Shown here piece after piece: positions 1 to 9,410 of a stretch of 64,000 nucleotides of DNA (positions are counted from its first letter, which is position 1; the number at the start of each line of letters is the position of its first letter). A program made the translations under genes and the position numbers. The notes below the pieces were generated by a model. That model was not told where the DNA came from. It saw only the letters and a program-made list of their open reading frames with translations, and did no database searches. The stretch comes from Methanobrevibacter millerae (GTDB lineage: Archaea > Methanobacteriota > Methanobacteria > Methanobacteriales > Methanobacteriaceae). Where the stretch lies: assembly GCF_900103415.1 (NCBI RefSeq), contig NZ_FMXB01000009.1, positions 1-64,000 of the forward strand. Direction: 5' to 3'.

Positions 1-364
1 TCCTTAACAATAAAAATCCTTGATAAATCTGACCAATTTTATTAATAAAAAAAAAATATTCCATCAAAAAATAATCAAAAAAAAATATCGTGATTAATCA
101 CTTTCCTACGATTATTTTATATAAACCAACGCCAAAAATGAAAAGTTAATTTGTATACTGAATGTTGATTCCTACTCAAATAATTAATCAAAATAATTCA
201 TATAATCAAAAACGTATTTAAACCGTTTATTACAAACGCATACCAATACTAACACATTATAAAAAAAAACACCCCCCCCATTGTGCAATTCATCCCCAAC
301 CTAGAAGATGTTGGGGTATTCTTGCAATATTATGATAAAAAAGAGAAAAAAATTATGAAGATAT
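1..364. other. AT-rich gene-free stretch with promoter-like and hairpin signals
   Basis: No credible ORF is present. A perfect 12-bp palindrome, GTGATTAATCAC, lies at 90-101 and a symmetrical TATA-like block (ttttatataaa) at about 115-125. On the minus strand this would place a transcription start close to the palindrome, as in a repressor operator for a gene lying to the left of the window. An A9 run is followed by a C8 run at 261-279. A 7-bp hairpin (CCCCAAC/GTTGGGG, 294-316) lies just beyond the radA stop and could act as its terminator, or as the end of a small plus-strand RNA. No function can be assigned from sequence alone. Confidence 0.4.
294..316 (-). terminator. Hairpin downstream of radA
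   Basis: Arms CCCCAAC (294-300) and GTTGGGG (310-316) pair perfectly around a 9-nt loop, about 50 nt past the radA stop codon. There is no strong T-run on the minus strand directly after it, so the terminator role is tentative. Confidence 0.35.
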
Positions 365-1300
365 TTAGTCTACAATACCTTCACTAGTAATTTTAAATAC
401 ACATTCACCTTCAGGCAAATGAGGGCTGTCCACTAAACGTGCAATTCTTTTACCTGCAAGACCTTTTTTAAGCCAGATCCTGTATGTGGAAGCGTGTCCC
501 AATACATGTCCACCAATAGCCTTAGTAGGGCTTCCGAAGAATGAATCCGGTTTAGCCTGTACCTGATTGGTAAGGAATACAGCTACATTATAGGTATTGG
601 CAATTTGTTGAAGTGAATGTAAATGCTGGTTTAATTTCTGTTGCCTTACAGCTAAAGACTCCCTTCCAACGTATTCTGCCCTGAAATGAGCCATTAATGA
701 ATCGACGATTACCAATCTAACATTTGTACCGGATTGGATAAGCTCATTAATTTTGTCAACCATTAATATTTGGTGAGCAGAGTTGAAAGCACGGGCTACG
801 TGGATTTTCTGTAAGACTTCATCAACAGGCAATTCGAAAGCATTGGCAATTTGTTCAATCCTTTCAGGACGGAAAGTGTTTTCAGTATCAACGAATACAC
901 ATTCACCATCAAGACCGCCTTGTTCAACAGGCAATTGAACGGTTACAGCCAATTCATGAGAAATCTGACTTTTACCTGATCCGAATTCACCGAATACTTC
1001 AGTAATAGCTTGAGTTTCGATTCCTCCAGCGATTAAGTCGTTGAATCCTTTGCTTCCAACAGATATGTGGCCAACTTCTTTTCTTCTTTCCAAAACATCG
1101 TAAGCAGTTTCAAAATCAATGTTTTCAGCTTTACGTGCAGCTTCAATTACCTTTTCAGCAACGCCTTCACCGATTTCTGCTTTAACTGATAATTCTTTAG
1201 GAGTGGCAGTAGCCAATCTCATCATATCTGCAAAACCTGCGTCTCTTAATTTTTCTGCTGTTTTTTCACCAACACTTGGTAAATCTTCTAATTCCACCAT
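365..1300 (-). CDS. radA: DNA repair and recombination protein RadA
   Basis: This is the archaeal RecA/Rad51 recombinase, which forms filaments on single-stranded DNA and drives ATP-dependent strand exchange. At 311 residues it has the usual length. A helix-hairpin-helix DNA-binding domain covers roughly residues 1-60 ([12 protein letters not shown] at 7-18). The polymerisation motif FETA is at 63-66, Walker A GEFGSGKS at 104-111, and a Walker B-like [11 protein letters not shown] follows; a Rad51-type [10 protein letters not shown] segment lies near the C-terminus. It starts at ATG 17 nt behind the RPA stop, preceded by a GGATGG ribosome binding site, so the two genes look like one operon for handling single-stranded DNA. 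No anomaly seen. Confidence 0.97.
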   Translation of the reverse strand: MVELEDLPSVGEKTAEKLRDAGFADMMRLATATPKELSVKAEIGEGVAEKVIEAARKAENIDFETAYDVLERRKEVGHISVGSKGFNDLIAGGIETQAITEVFGEFGSGKSQISHELAVTVQLPVEQGGLDGECVFVDTENTFRPERIEQIANAFELPVDEVLQKIHVARAFNSAHQILMVDKINELIQSGTNVRLVIVDSLMAHFRAEYVGRESLAVRQQKLNQHLHSLQQIANTYNVAVFLTNQVQAKPDSFFGSPTKAIGGHVLGHASTYRIWLKKGLAGKRIARLVDSPHLPEGECVFKITSEGIVD

Positions 1301-1317
1301 AATAATCCATCCTTAAT

Positions 1318-3942
1318 CTAATAATATTTTTGTAAAATTTTTCTTGGGTTGAGTTTTCTAGTCTCATTATATTCATCATAACTAACGTTAGCAATAATTT
1401 CAACAGTTAAACCTTCTAAATCTTCAATTCTGCCATCTAAAGCTCCAGGATCATCACTGACAATGTTGACGATTTCATCTTTAGGCATTTCAAGGAGCTC
1501 TTCAACCAATTTATCGAAGAAAGTGAGGCCTATTTCATCAGTGTCATCCCTTATTGTTGCAGGAATCATTAATGTGACGTTTGCTTCTTCGAATTCGGAA
1601 CCGCAATATTGGCAAGTGGTTTCGCCTTCGATTTCAGCGTCGCCTAAGGAGTTTCCGCAGTCAGGACATTTCCTCAGGAGCAAACGGTCCGGGTTTAAGT
1701 CTTCAAGGGTACCGGTTATGCGTACATTAACGTCATTGTCCTCAATCGCTTCAATGTCTTTTGGAACGTAAATGGCTTCCTTAAGTTCTTCATAAGAAGG
1801 AAGTTTCATTAATTCATCATCACTAGGTTTTACAATGGCTGTAGATCCTCCAACATTTAGGGTTAACTGGTCGTTGTATAAATCCACTCTAGGATTTTGA
1901 ATTTTAATAGGTTCTCCAACATCAAATTCTCTTTTAGCATTTTCACCCCATAAAGAAACTCTAATGGCTTGAGAGTTGTCTGCAATTTCAATATTTCTGA
2001 GCAGGTATTTGCTGCCGTCATCTCTTTCCAGTTCACGAACATCAAAGACTTCAAATATTCTGCCTACAACGAAAACGTTTTCATCATATTCGTCCAATTC
2101 TGAAATTTCACGATATTCATAAATCATTTTTTCCAATGATTCGAATGAAGGCAGGAACTTGGCATCCTCTTCTGATAATTTAATTATCCTTGAAGAACCG
2201 CCTATATTTAAGCCGATGCTGTCCATTGTGAATTTTACTCTTGCGTTTTCAATGAGATATGCGGCTGAGACTTCAAGATCTTCCTGGGTCTTTTCGTCCC
2301 ATAATGACAGCTGAATAACTTCAGTTCCGTCAGAGAACAATGCTGAGCGGACACGGCCTTCACTACCGTCATCTGCCCTTTCAAAAGTTCTGACGTCTCC
2401 TACAGACATTATTCTACCCATAACATCATAATCAACGTTTTCCTCATCGCTTAATGCGACCTGTTCGATTGAAACTGGCTGTAATTTTTCCTTAATGGCA
2501 TCGAATGCGGTCAATTGCTCATCAGACAGGTTTTTAGGATTGACAGTTATCTGCGTTGAGAAATTGGTATTAATGGAATGACCTTCTGCGGTGTATTCAT
2601 CATAAATTACGTTTCCGCCAATCAATTTGACGACATCTCCCTTATTAATATCTATATCCGCACTGTCTCCCCAAAGGGTAACTCTAATGGAGCCGGTGTC
2701 ATCGGTTAAGTGGAAGTTTCTCAGCTGACCTTCACTTTGGTCTGATTTCCTGACGAACTTTTTAACATCCTGGATTTTAGTGACTACTCCGATGATGGAT
2801 ACGTCACTGTCATCCTCATCCAAATCGCCGATATCTGACAATTCAAAATCAAATTCAGGAACGTCATAGTCCCCCTTGATAATTCTTCCATCCCAGTGGG
2901 TCAGGGATTTTTCGCCGTTTCTTTCCCTTACCTGAGCCTGAAGAATCTTGACGGTATCTCCGTCGTTCAGTTCAAGGGACTTGATTAAGTCAACGTTGTT
3001 GTTCCATAAGGTATAAGAAATATTTCCGGAAGCATCCTGAAGTTCAAGTGAAGCTACCTTTCCATCCTTGCCGTTCTTATTATATGACCTGATTGCAGGG
3101 ATTCTTGTAATTCTTGCTATAATATTTACTTTAGTATCGGCTTGAACTTCACTGATTGGAGTAATATCCTCGTGATATTCAGGATAATCGGCAGGGTCAG
3201 CGTCAGGTGCAAGTTTGAATACTGATCTTGGTCTCATTTGAGCTTCCAGACCGGAATATCCGTCCTTGATGTCAACTCCTGCGACCTGAACAATGTCTCC
3301 TTCGGAGATGTTTTTGAGATGCTTTATGTTTTCGGTCCATAATACTACACGTATCTTTCCGGTTTTGTCTTCAACTTCAACATTGCAGACCTTACCGGAG
3401 TTTCCTTTGCGTGTCTTGAATGATCTAGGATTGCTGATTGACGTTACAATTCCTGTAAATGATTTTTCCTTATCGCCGTCTTCAAGCAGACCAATGCTAT
3501 CGCTTGAATATTCTTCCTTCTCGGTTAAAAGCTCGTTTTCCTTTTTGACGTATGATGCGATAATCTGATCAGCAAAGGTCTCTTCATTCATGAATGAAAC
3601 TTCGGAATTTTCCCTTTTAAGCTGATTCATTTTTTCAAGGAATTCATCTTCGCTTAGAAACTCTTTGACCTGATTATATTTTTCCAAAAGTTCCTCTGTC
3701 ATTACAACTTCTTCAAAAGAGGAATCATCATTATTTTCATCTGCATTATCTTCAGAATTTTCAGTTAATGAAATGTTTTCAGCACCGATATGATTTTTAA
3801 CTACTTCAGCGGCTAAGTCCACTTCTTTAATAAAAGGCAAATCACTGAAGTTTGGGCGTATTTCTTCCATTTCAGCTAAAAATTCTTCTTCTGAGAGTAA
3901 ATCTTTGACTTTATTATATTCTTCTAAAATTTCTTTATCCAT
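1318..3942 (-). CDS. Replication protein A, multi-OB single-stranded DNA-binding protein
   Basis: An 874-residue single-stranded DNA-binding protein of the archaeal RPA type, acting in replication, repair and recombination. At least five OB-fold units can be read from the recurring pattern G-I/V-V-T...F...G...V..TLW, beginning near residue 162. A further C-terminal unit carries a zinc ribbon with C759-C762 and C777-C780. Two helical repeats of about 50 residues precede the OB folds (residues 4-53 and 84-133; both contain Y-N-x-V-K-x-x-L-S-E-x-E-F-L). They are joined by an acidic, low-complexity linker and look like an internal duplication, perhaps for protein contacts. It is first in an operon with radA. 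The ATG is preceded by a GAGGGGT ribosome binding site. Confidence 0.93.
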   Translation of the reverse strand: MDKEILEEYNKVKDLLSEEEFLAEMEEIRPNFSDLPFIKEVDLAAEVVKNHIGAENISLTENSEDNADENNDDSSFEEVVMTEELLEKYNQVKEFLSEDEFLEKMNQLKRENSEVSFMNEETFADQIIASYVKKENELLTEKEEYSSDSIGLLEDGDKEKSFTGIVTSISNPRSFKTRKGNSGKVCNVEVEDKTGKIRVVLWTENIKHLKNISEGDIVQVAGVDIKDGYSGLEAQMRPRSVFKLAPDADPADYPEYHEDITPISEVQADTKVNIIARITRIPAIRSYNKNGKDGKVASLELQDASGNISYTLWNNNVDLIKSLELNDGDTVKILQAQVRERNGEKSLTHWDGRIIKGDYDVPEFDFELSDIGDLDEDDSDVSIIGVVTKIQDVKKFVRKSDQSEGQLRNFHLTDDTGSIRVTLWGDSADIDINKGDVVKLIGGNVIYDEYTAEGHSINTNFSTQITVNPKNLSDEQLTAFDAIKEKLQPVSIEQVALSDEENVDYDVMGRIMSVGDVRTFERADDGSEGRVRSALFSDGTEVIQLSLWDEKTQEDLEVSAAYLIENARVKFTMDSIGLNIGGSSRIIKLSEEDAKFLPSFESLEKMIYEYREISELDEYDENVFVVGRIFEVFDVRELERDDGSKYLLRNIEIADNSQAIRVSLWGENAKREFDVGEPIKIQNPRVDLYNDQLTLNVGGSTAIVKPSDDELMKLPSYEELKEAIYVPKDIEAIEDNDVNVRITGTLEDLNPDRLLLRKCPDCGNSLGDAEIEGETTCQYCGSEFEEANVTLMIPATIRDDTDEIGLTFFDKLVEELLEMPKDEIVNIVSDDPGALDGRIEDLEGLTVEIIANVSYDEYNETRKLNPRKILQKYY

Positions 3943-3984
3943 ACCAAACCCCTCATTGGAAAGTTAATTATTAATTTAAAATTA

Positions 3985-3998
3985 TCAATATATAAACT
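3985..3998 (-). promoter_or_regulatory. TATA-box promoter of the RPA-radA operon
   Basis: The minus strand reads gagtttatatattg about 43 nt upstream of the RPA ATG, which predicts a short leader. Just upstream of the box, CTCTT and AAGAG arms form a small inverted repeat at about 3997-4009. Assigned from archaeal promoter consensus only. Confidence 0.45.
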
Positions 3999-4089
3999 CT
4001 TAGAAAGAGCGTGTGATAAGTAATCGGCAAAAATTAAAAGGATAAAAATCGCTTAAAATACAATTTTCGATTGAAAAATGTGGTGATTA

Positions 4090-5493
4090 TTAATATGCAT
4101 TAGGATTTTTCTTAACGATTGTTTTAATCATTATGCCTAAGTCCAAACCCATGTGCCAGTTTTCTACGTACTCGATATCATATTCTATACGTTTTCTGAT
4201 AGAGGTATCTCCTCTGCAGCCATGGATTTGAGCCCATCCGGTTATGCCTGGCCTGACCTGATGCTTGACCATATACTTTGGAATTTCCTTTCTGAACTCA
4301 TCGACAAAATAAGGCCTTTCGGGTCTTGGGCCGACAACGCTCATTTGACCTTTAAGCACATTGAAGAATTGAGGCAGCTCGTCAATACTGGTTTTTCTGA
4401 TAATGTCTCCAACCCTTGTTTTTCTCGGATCGTCCCTTGTAGTCCATTCCGATACCTCGTCGCTTGCATTCTGGACTCTCATGCTTCTGAACTTGTACAT
4501 TTCAAAGGGCTGTCCGTGATGGCCTATCCTTTCCTGTTTGAAGATGATAGGTCCTTTGGAAGTCAGCTTAATTGCAATGGCCGTTATCAGCATGATTGGA
4601 GAAGTTATGACGATTGCAATGATTGATATTATGTAGTCGGAAAGGTACTTTACAAACCTGTTGAACGAATCGTCCAAGGGAACATATCTTATATTAATAA
4701 TCGGAATGTCCTCAATCATGTCCACTGACGGCTGAGCCGGGAAATATCTAATGTAGTCCGGAATGATTTCCGCCTTTATTCCAACACGTTCGCAGCTTTC
4801 CACAAGCTCGTCAATCTTATAATAATATTTCAATGGAATTGCAAGAACGACACGGTCAAAGCTGTTGTTTTCCAGAATATTATCAAGGTCCTTGAATGCG
4901 CCGATTATCTTACTTCCTTCAATTTCCATTCCAACACGATTACTTCTTCCTAAAAATCCACTAATATCAAAACCCAAATACGGATTGTTTCTGATTTTGC
5001 GTGCGAAGGTGAATGCCAAATCATTGTCCCCGACAATTAGAATATGCTTCAAGTTCCTATTGTCCGAACGAATCTTTTTAAGGAAGCTCCTTATGATAAA
5101 TCTCTCGATTATTCCAAAGACCGTAGCGATGATTGCCAAAAGGAAAAGCATTATCCTTGAAAAGTCTGGCTGATTTAAAATAAATAATATAGCTACCAGC
5201 ACGACAAACGCTACAACATTAACCTTTATTATTTGTGTAGCTTCAGAAAATATCGTTTTATAGGTTCTTCGAGGCTTATATAATCCAAAAGAGAAATAAA
5301 GTATTAAATAAACTGGAATTACGGCAAATACCAGGAACAATACATAATACTGAAGAGGCAGATGTCCTCCGATTGGCCCGAACAGGGTAGTTTTAAATCT
5401 CAATATCCATGAAACTATCAGGGATAGGACTATAACCACCGCATCAAGCAAAACCATTAATAGATTGAATTTTCTTTGATTTTCTTTTATCAT
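4090..5493 (-). CDS. Polyprenyl-phosphate sugar phosphotransferase (WbaP/exopolysaccharide initiator type)
   Basis: This membrane enzyme probably transfers a sugar-1-phosphate from a nucleotide sugar to a polyprenyl phosphate, the first step in building a lipid-linked surface glycan. The 467 residues comprise four or five N-terminal membrane segments (about 1-130), a nucleotide-binding-like middle domain (HILIVGDNDLAFTFARKI) and a C-terminal bacterial sugar transferase domain. The latter holds the family motifs KFRSM, DELPQFFNVLKGQMSVVGPRP and RPGITGWAQIHG. It is separated by about 50 nt from the glycosyltransferase run behind it, so it may have its own promoter. The sugar specificity cannot be read from the sequence. 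Archaeal homologues are often annotated as glycosylphosphotransferases. Confidence 0.9.
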   Translation of the reverse strand: MIKENQRKFNLLMVLLDAVVIVLSLIVSWILRFKTTLFGPIGGHLPLQYYVLFLVFAVIPVYLILYFSFGLYKPRRTYKTIFSEATQIIKVNVVAFVVLVAILFILNQPDFSRIMLFLLAIIATVFGIIERFIIRSFLKKIRSDNRNLKHILIVGDNDLAFTFARKIRNNPYLGFDISGFLGRSNRVGMEIEGSKIIGAFKDLDNILENNSFDRVVLAIPLKYYYKIDELVESCERVGIKAEIIPDYIRYFPAQPSVDMIEDIPIINIRYVPLDDSFNRFVKYLSDYIISIIAIVITSPIMLITAIAIKLTSKGPIIFKQERIGHHGQPFEMYKFRSMRVQNASDEVSEWTTRDDPRKTRVGDIIRKTSIDELPQFFNVLKGQMSVVGPRPERPYFVDEFRKEIPKYMVKHQVRPGITGWAQIHGCRGDTSIRKRIEYDIEYVENWHMGLDLGIMIKTIVKKNPNAY

Positions 5494-5544
5494 ACATTTA
5501 CCACGAAAATTAGTTAATATAATGATATGAATTTTATTTAATAT

Positions 5545-6402
5545 TTAATTTTTTGTTTTAAAAATATTTAAAAAAAGTTTCAAAATGCACAATACTGCAA
5601 TCCCTAAATAAACAACACAATTCGTTAAAAAATTTGATTCATGTGCATGGTGTTTCTTATAATAGACATACATTGCCCTATAAAACTCATAAATAAGCTT
5701 TGGCCTCTGTTTTTTACTGCTTGCTCCCTTGAAATGAGTTATCTTATCCTTTCCATAATAAATTATTTTCCATCCGTCCTGCTTAATTCGGTAGCATAAG
5801 TCAATGTCCTCGCCGTACATGAAAAATGTCTCATCAAGCAATCCTATGCTATCTAGGACTTCCTTTCTCGCGAATATGAAAGCACCCGTTAGGCAATCAA
5901 TCTCATAAACCCCATTATCATCCAGATCGTTCAGGTTATAATTGTCATCCTTGCTTTTGGTTGGAATATGGAACAATCTGAAAAATGAGTTCTTAACGTT
6001 TGGAAAGCTTCTTTTGCATGCCTTATCAAGGGAATTGTCTTCCAGAAGCACCTGGCATCCGCAAGCCCCAACATCCAGATTAGACTCCATATAATCATAA
6101 ATATCCATTAAAGTGTTTTCCCAAACTACCGTGTCAGAATTTAAAAGCAGAACGTACTTTGATTCAACAGTCCTTAATGCAAGGTTGTTTCCTGCAGCAA
6201 AACCTTTATTTTTTTCAGCCGGGATGAATTTTACCTTCTCATTAAAATATTGCCTTAACCTTGATAAACTGTCGTCCGGAGAAGCATTATCCACTACGAT
6301 AATTTCAACACTGAACGGATAGTAATACTTTAAAACCGATTCGACAGTATTTTTTGTTAATTCAAACGTCCCATAATTAACTATAACGATAGATAAGTCC
6401 AT
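5545..6402 (-). CDS. Family 2 glycosyltransferase, rhamnosyltransferase-like
   Basis: A 285-residue GT-A fold inverting glycosyltransferase. The N-terminus carries the nucleotide-sugar site pattern MDLSIVIVNYG...VDNASPDD, the metal-binding D-x-D equivalent is in LLLNSDTVV, and the acceptor-side acidic motif is in MYGEDIDLCYRIKQDGW. A C-terminal hydrophobic segment (about 262-280) may anchor it to the membrane. It resembles WbbL/RfbN-type rhamnosyltransferases, which fits the dTDP-rhamnose genes in this locus, but donor and acceptor are inferred only. It is last in a tightly packed run of nine minus-strand genes. Confidence 0.85.
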   Translation of the reverse strand: MDLSIVIVNYGTFELTKNTVESVLKYYYPFSVEIIVVDNASPDDSLSRLRQYFNEKVKFIPAEKNKGFAAGNNLALRTVESKYVLLLNSDTVVWENTLMDIYDYMESNLDVGACGCQVLLEDNSLDKACKRSFPNVKNSFFRLFHIPTKSKDDNYNLNDLDDNGVYEIDCLTGAFIFARKEVLDSIGLLDETFFMYGEDIDLCYRIKQDGWKIIYYGKDKITHFKGASSKKQRPKLIYEFYRAMYVYYKKHHAHESNFLTNCVVYLGIAVLCILKLFLNIFKTKN

Positions 6403-6408
6403 GATAAT

Positions 6409-7365
6409 TCACTTTTTCAAGAATTTTAATGCATTAATGATTAATTTGTACTCTAGCCGAAAATAATTTTTCAGGTTTGATTTTTTGAAATTAACCTTTT
6501 CAAGATTGGATCTTGTATTGAGGCCTTCCTTTATTCCTTCCATGTAAAGGGAACCGAATCCTTTCCTTGAAAAGAAAACGTATTTGATGAAAAATCCTAT
6601 GAATAGAAATATGAAATTTATAATCTTAAAGGGAATAGGAATGTTTTTGTAAACCGTCCAGACGTTGTTTCGGGCAGCGATTTTTACCTTAAACTCGTTG
6701 TACCTGCTGCCGCTTGTTGCACTTCCGATATGATAAACAATGGCGTCGGGACACAACAAATTTTTATAGCCGTTAATCTGTGCCCTGATTGCCAAGTCAA
6801 CGTCTTCCATGTAAGCGAAATAATTGTCATCGAAAAGGCCTATTTTTTCCAATAGCTGCTTTTTGTATAATGCCGCTCCGGCACAGCTTGAAAATATTTC
6901 AAAAACTTCATTGAAGTTGCCTGAAGGCTGGTTTTCGCCGATTTTTTTAGTCCATGCAAGTATATTATACTCATCGCCCGCATCGTCTATTAATTTTCTG
7001 TTGTCTGATTGAAGCATCTTTGACTGAACGGAAAAAACCTTTTCATCTTCAATTAAATCAAGCATTGCCTTAATTGAGCCTTTTTCGATTTCAGTGTCAT
7101 TGTTTAGGGAGAATATATAATCGAATTTTGCCTTTAAAATACCCTGATTTACTGCAGGAGCAAAACCCCTATTCTCATCGTTTTTGATTACGACAACAGG
7201 AAAATTGAAGCTGTTGCTTTCAATATAATCCAGACTGGAATCATCGGATCCGTTGTCGACTATTATCACTTCCCCAATGCATTCACTGTCTTCGTTGAGC
7301 GATTTAAAATAATTCTTGAGAAATTCCGCCCCATTGTAATTTGGCGTTACTACTGAAACCTTCAT
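6409..7365 (-). CDS. Family 2 glycosyltransferase
   Basis: A 318-residue GT-A type transferase. Visible motifs are VSVVTPNYNG at the N-terminus, IIVDNGSDD for the nucleotide, FSLNNDTEI as the D-x-D equivalent, and FAYMEDVDLAIRAQINGY for the acceptor side. A hydrophobic helix near residues 246-266, followed by basic residues, suggests peripheral membrane attachment. Only 6 nt separate it from the next gene and 1 nt from the one before, so it is cotranscribed. It resembles the 5545-6402 product in layout but is not a close duplicate. Substrates are unknown. Confidence 0.84.
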   Translation of the reverse strand: MKVSVVTPNYNGAEFLKNYFKSLNEDSECIGEVIIVDNGSDDSSLDYIESNSFNFPVVVIKNDENRGFAPAVNQGILKAKFDYIFSLNNDTEIEKGSIKAMLDLIEDEKVFSVQSKMLQSDNRKLIDDAGDEYNILAWTKKIGENQPSGNFNEVFEIFSSCAGAALYKKQLLEKIGLFDDNYFAYMEDVDLAIRAQINGYKNLLCPDAIVYHIGSATSGSRYNEFKVKIAARNNVWTVYKNIPIPFKIINFIFLFIGFFIKYVFFSRKGFGSLYMEGIKEGLNTRSNLEKVNFKKSNLKNYFRLEYKLIINALKFLKK

Positions 7366-7366
7366 A

Positions 7367-8326
7367 TTAATCTATAGAATTTTTAAATTTTTTCCACATT
7401 TTATAATATAGTTTTGGATTTAATAAAAATAACCTAATTTTAAGGGCAAATTTTTTATCCCCCTTGAACTGAGCCAGTTTATCGAATAAATCCAGTTCCT
7501 TCATTTTCTCCATTACCTCGTCAAAATCGTAATCCTTATAGAAGAAATAGTTCATGTTTCCAAAAATGGCTTTTGGAATTCTGGACGTGTGTATTAATCC
7601 GGCCAAATCATCCTGATTGTTTTTTTCGAAAAATTTAGCCAAATCCTCCAAAACAGGAATGTAATCGAAACGCTTAAGCTTGGATGTGCTTATTAATGAC
7701 TCCTCATGCTGAATGTAATAATAGGTTATCTCATTGCTTATTCCCATGTTGTTACCTAAACTCAGCGCCTTAAGGGCAAAATCCGTGTCTTCACCGTAGC
7801 TAACGTCTATTCGGAATTTAAGGCCGTTTTCAACTATAATGCTTCTTTTGTATGATAGCTGAACGAAATTGAATGGTATCTTCATTTCAAGCTCCTGGGC
7901 AATGAAATCCCTGGTTGCGATCTCGCTTACATCATAAAAATGTGGAGTTGTAACATCATCATTTTCCTTTTTAACCATCTGAATCAGGTTAAAGTCATGA
8001 TCCGGATTGTAGAGCTCGGATAAATGGCTCGTCAAAATATAGTCGTCCCCATCAACGAAAACTATATATTCGCCGTTGGACTCATCGATTGCCCTGTTTC
8101 TGGCTGAACTAACGCCACCGTTTTCCTGATGGATGATTTTGTGAGGGACTCCTGAACTTGACAGCTTATCTTCAGCAATTTTTAAGGTGTCATCCGTTGA
8201 TCCGTCATCCACCACAATCACTTCAAACGAATCGAAATTCTGATTGATGATGGAATCCAGTGCCGTGGATATATATTCGGCCTCATTGAAAACCGGAACT
8301 ATAACGCTCATCTTGAAATTATCCAT
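7367..8326 (-). CDS. Family 2 glycosyltransferase
   Basis: A GT-A transferase of about 319 residues. The N-terminus MSVIVPVFNEAEYI, the motif VIVVDDGSTDDTL and the D-x-D equivalent FVDGDDY are all clear; GEDTDFALKAL is the acceptor-side acidic motif. I place the start at the ATG at 8326 because AGGTGGG lies a suitable distance upstream; a longer in-frame reading from 8341 would start on top of that site. The ATG overlaps the stop codon of the preceding glycerophosphotransferase gene by 8 nt, which implies translational coupling. The C-terminal 100 residues are basic and have no recognisable domain. Confidence 0.85.
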   Translation of the reverse strand: MDNFKMSVIVPVFNEAEYISTALDSIINQNFDSFEVIVVDDGSTDDTLKIAEDKLSSSGVPHKIIHQENGGVSSARNRAIDESNGEYIVFVDGDDYILTSHLSELYNPDHDFNLIQMVKKENDDVTTPHFYDVSEIATRDFIAQELEMKIPFNFVQLSYKRSIIVENGLKFRIDVSYGEDTDFALKALSLGNNMGISNEITYYYIQHEESLISTSKLKRFDYIPVLEDLAKFFEKNNQDDLAGLIHTSRIPKAIFGNMNYFFYKDYDFDEVMEKMKELDLFDKLAQFKGDKKFALKIRLFLLNPKLYYKMWKKFKNSID

Positions 8327-9404
8327 TTTGCCCACCTTCATTTAAAACAAAATCAACTACCCTTTTGGATGCTTCACCGTCCATTGCATCAAATTGGGTT
8401 TTAACAAATGCCTGTAAATTTGAAGTGTCAACGCCTTCTTTAACGACATTAATTAACTCGTCGGTATCATAAACTATAGGCCCCGGAAGATCATTTCTGT
8501 AATCCAGGTAAAATCCACGTTCATTTGCCAAATAATTATCCAAATCATATGCAAAAAATATTATAGGCTTGTTTAAAAGTGCGAATTCTATCATTATTGA
8601 TGAATAATCCGTTATCAACATGTCAGATATTAACATTAGTTCCTGTTCATTTTTATAGTCGCTGCAGTCGACATATCCCGAAGCGGCCGAAATATCATCG
8701 CCGTAAAACTTCCTGATTTTTGGATGAAGCCTTAAAAGCAGAGTATAGTCATCTGAGAGTTCCTCATTGAACCTGTTAATGTCAAGATAATTGAATACGT
8801 TGTTGAACTCACTCGTTTCCCTGAAAGTTGGAGCGTACAAGATTATTTTCTTATCGGGATTCAAATCATACTTTTTTATTAAATCCCCTTTCAGCTTTGA
8901 AATGTCATGGTCTTTAAAGTAATAGTCAGCTCTCGGAAGCCCCAATGGCCTTATTTTTGATTTATCTATCTGAAATGCTTCTGCATAATAGTCCTCAATA
9001 TGTCTGGAAGTGATAATCAGATAATCAGTGTTGTCTGATATTAACTTGAGCATTGAAGCGTTTTCAACACTTCCGCCGAATTTCTTAAAGGCGCCGGGAG
9101 CGTGCCACAGCTGAATAACCTCGCTTTCATCCTTAAAGTTCATGAAAGCGAATGGAAAGAAATTGTCGTTTAAAAAAATGTATTTTGAAGTTGCAAGCTT
9201 CTTGAAGGAATTTAAAGAGATTTTATCCTTATAATAAAAGTTATACTCGTAATCTCCTCTCTTTTCGAATTCTTTTTTAATATATTCCAGATTGCCGCTG
9301 AAGGATTCGTTGGAATCGATTATGAATGAAACTGACCTGTCATTAATAGGGAATTTGGTGAACAGATTGAATAATTTTCCAAATACTTTGTGCTTAAAAA
9401 ACAT
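8319..9404 (-). CDS. CDP-glycerol glycerophosphotransferase family protein (TagB/TagF-like)
   Basis: A 361-residue GT-B fold enzyme of the family that builds teichoic acid backbones by transferring polyol phosphate from CDP-glycerol or CDP-ribitol. Family motifs are visible in order: LWHAPGAFKKFG (in place of the usual WHGTPxK), GLPRADYYF, ILYAPTFR, LLRLHPKIR, and the C-terminal LITDYSSIMIEFALLNKP. No transmembrane segment is evident, and these enzymes usually work on the inner membrane face. It is embedded between glycosyltransferases in one operon. No CDP-glycerol cytidylyltransferase is visible in the window, so the donor is unproven. It suggests that the glycan made here carries phosphodiester-linked polyol or sugar phosphate. 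Confidence 0.88.
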   Translation of the reverse strand: MFFKHKVFGKLFNLFTKFPINDRSVSFIIDSNESFSGNLEYIKKEFEKRGDYEYNFYYKDKISLNSFKKLATSKYIFLNDNFFPFAFMNFKDESEVIQLWHAPGAFKKFGGSVENASMLKLISDNTDYLIITSRHIEDYYAEAFQIDKSKIRPLGLPRADYYFKDHDISKLKGDLIKKYDLNPDKKIILYAPTFRETSEFNNVFNYLDINRFNEELSDDYTLLLRLHPKIRKFYGDDISAASGYVDCSDYKNEQELMLISDMLITDYSSIMIEFALLNKPIIFFAYDLDNYLANERGFYLDYRNDLPGPIVYDTDELINVVKEGVDTSNLQAFVKTQFDAMDGEASKRVVDFVLNEGGQNG

Positions 9405-9410
9405 TTTATA

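Noticed and set aside
261-279. A9-C8 homopolymer as a contingency locus
   Set aside because: It lies in no ORF and not within a recognisable promoter spacer; sequencing uncertainty is also likely in such runs.
4153-4626. 157-codon plus-strand ORF opposite the sugar-phosphate transferase gene
   Set aside because: It lies wholly antisense to conserved catalytic motifs of the minus-strand gene and has no family features.
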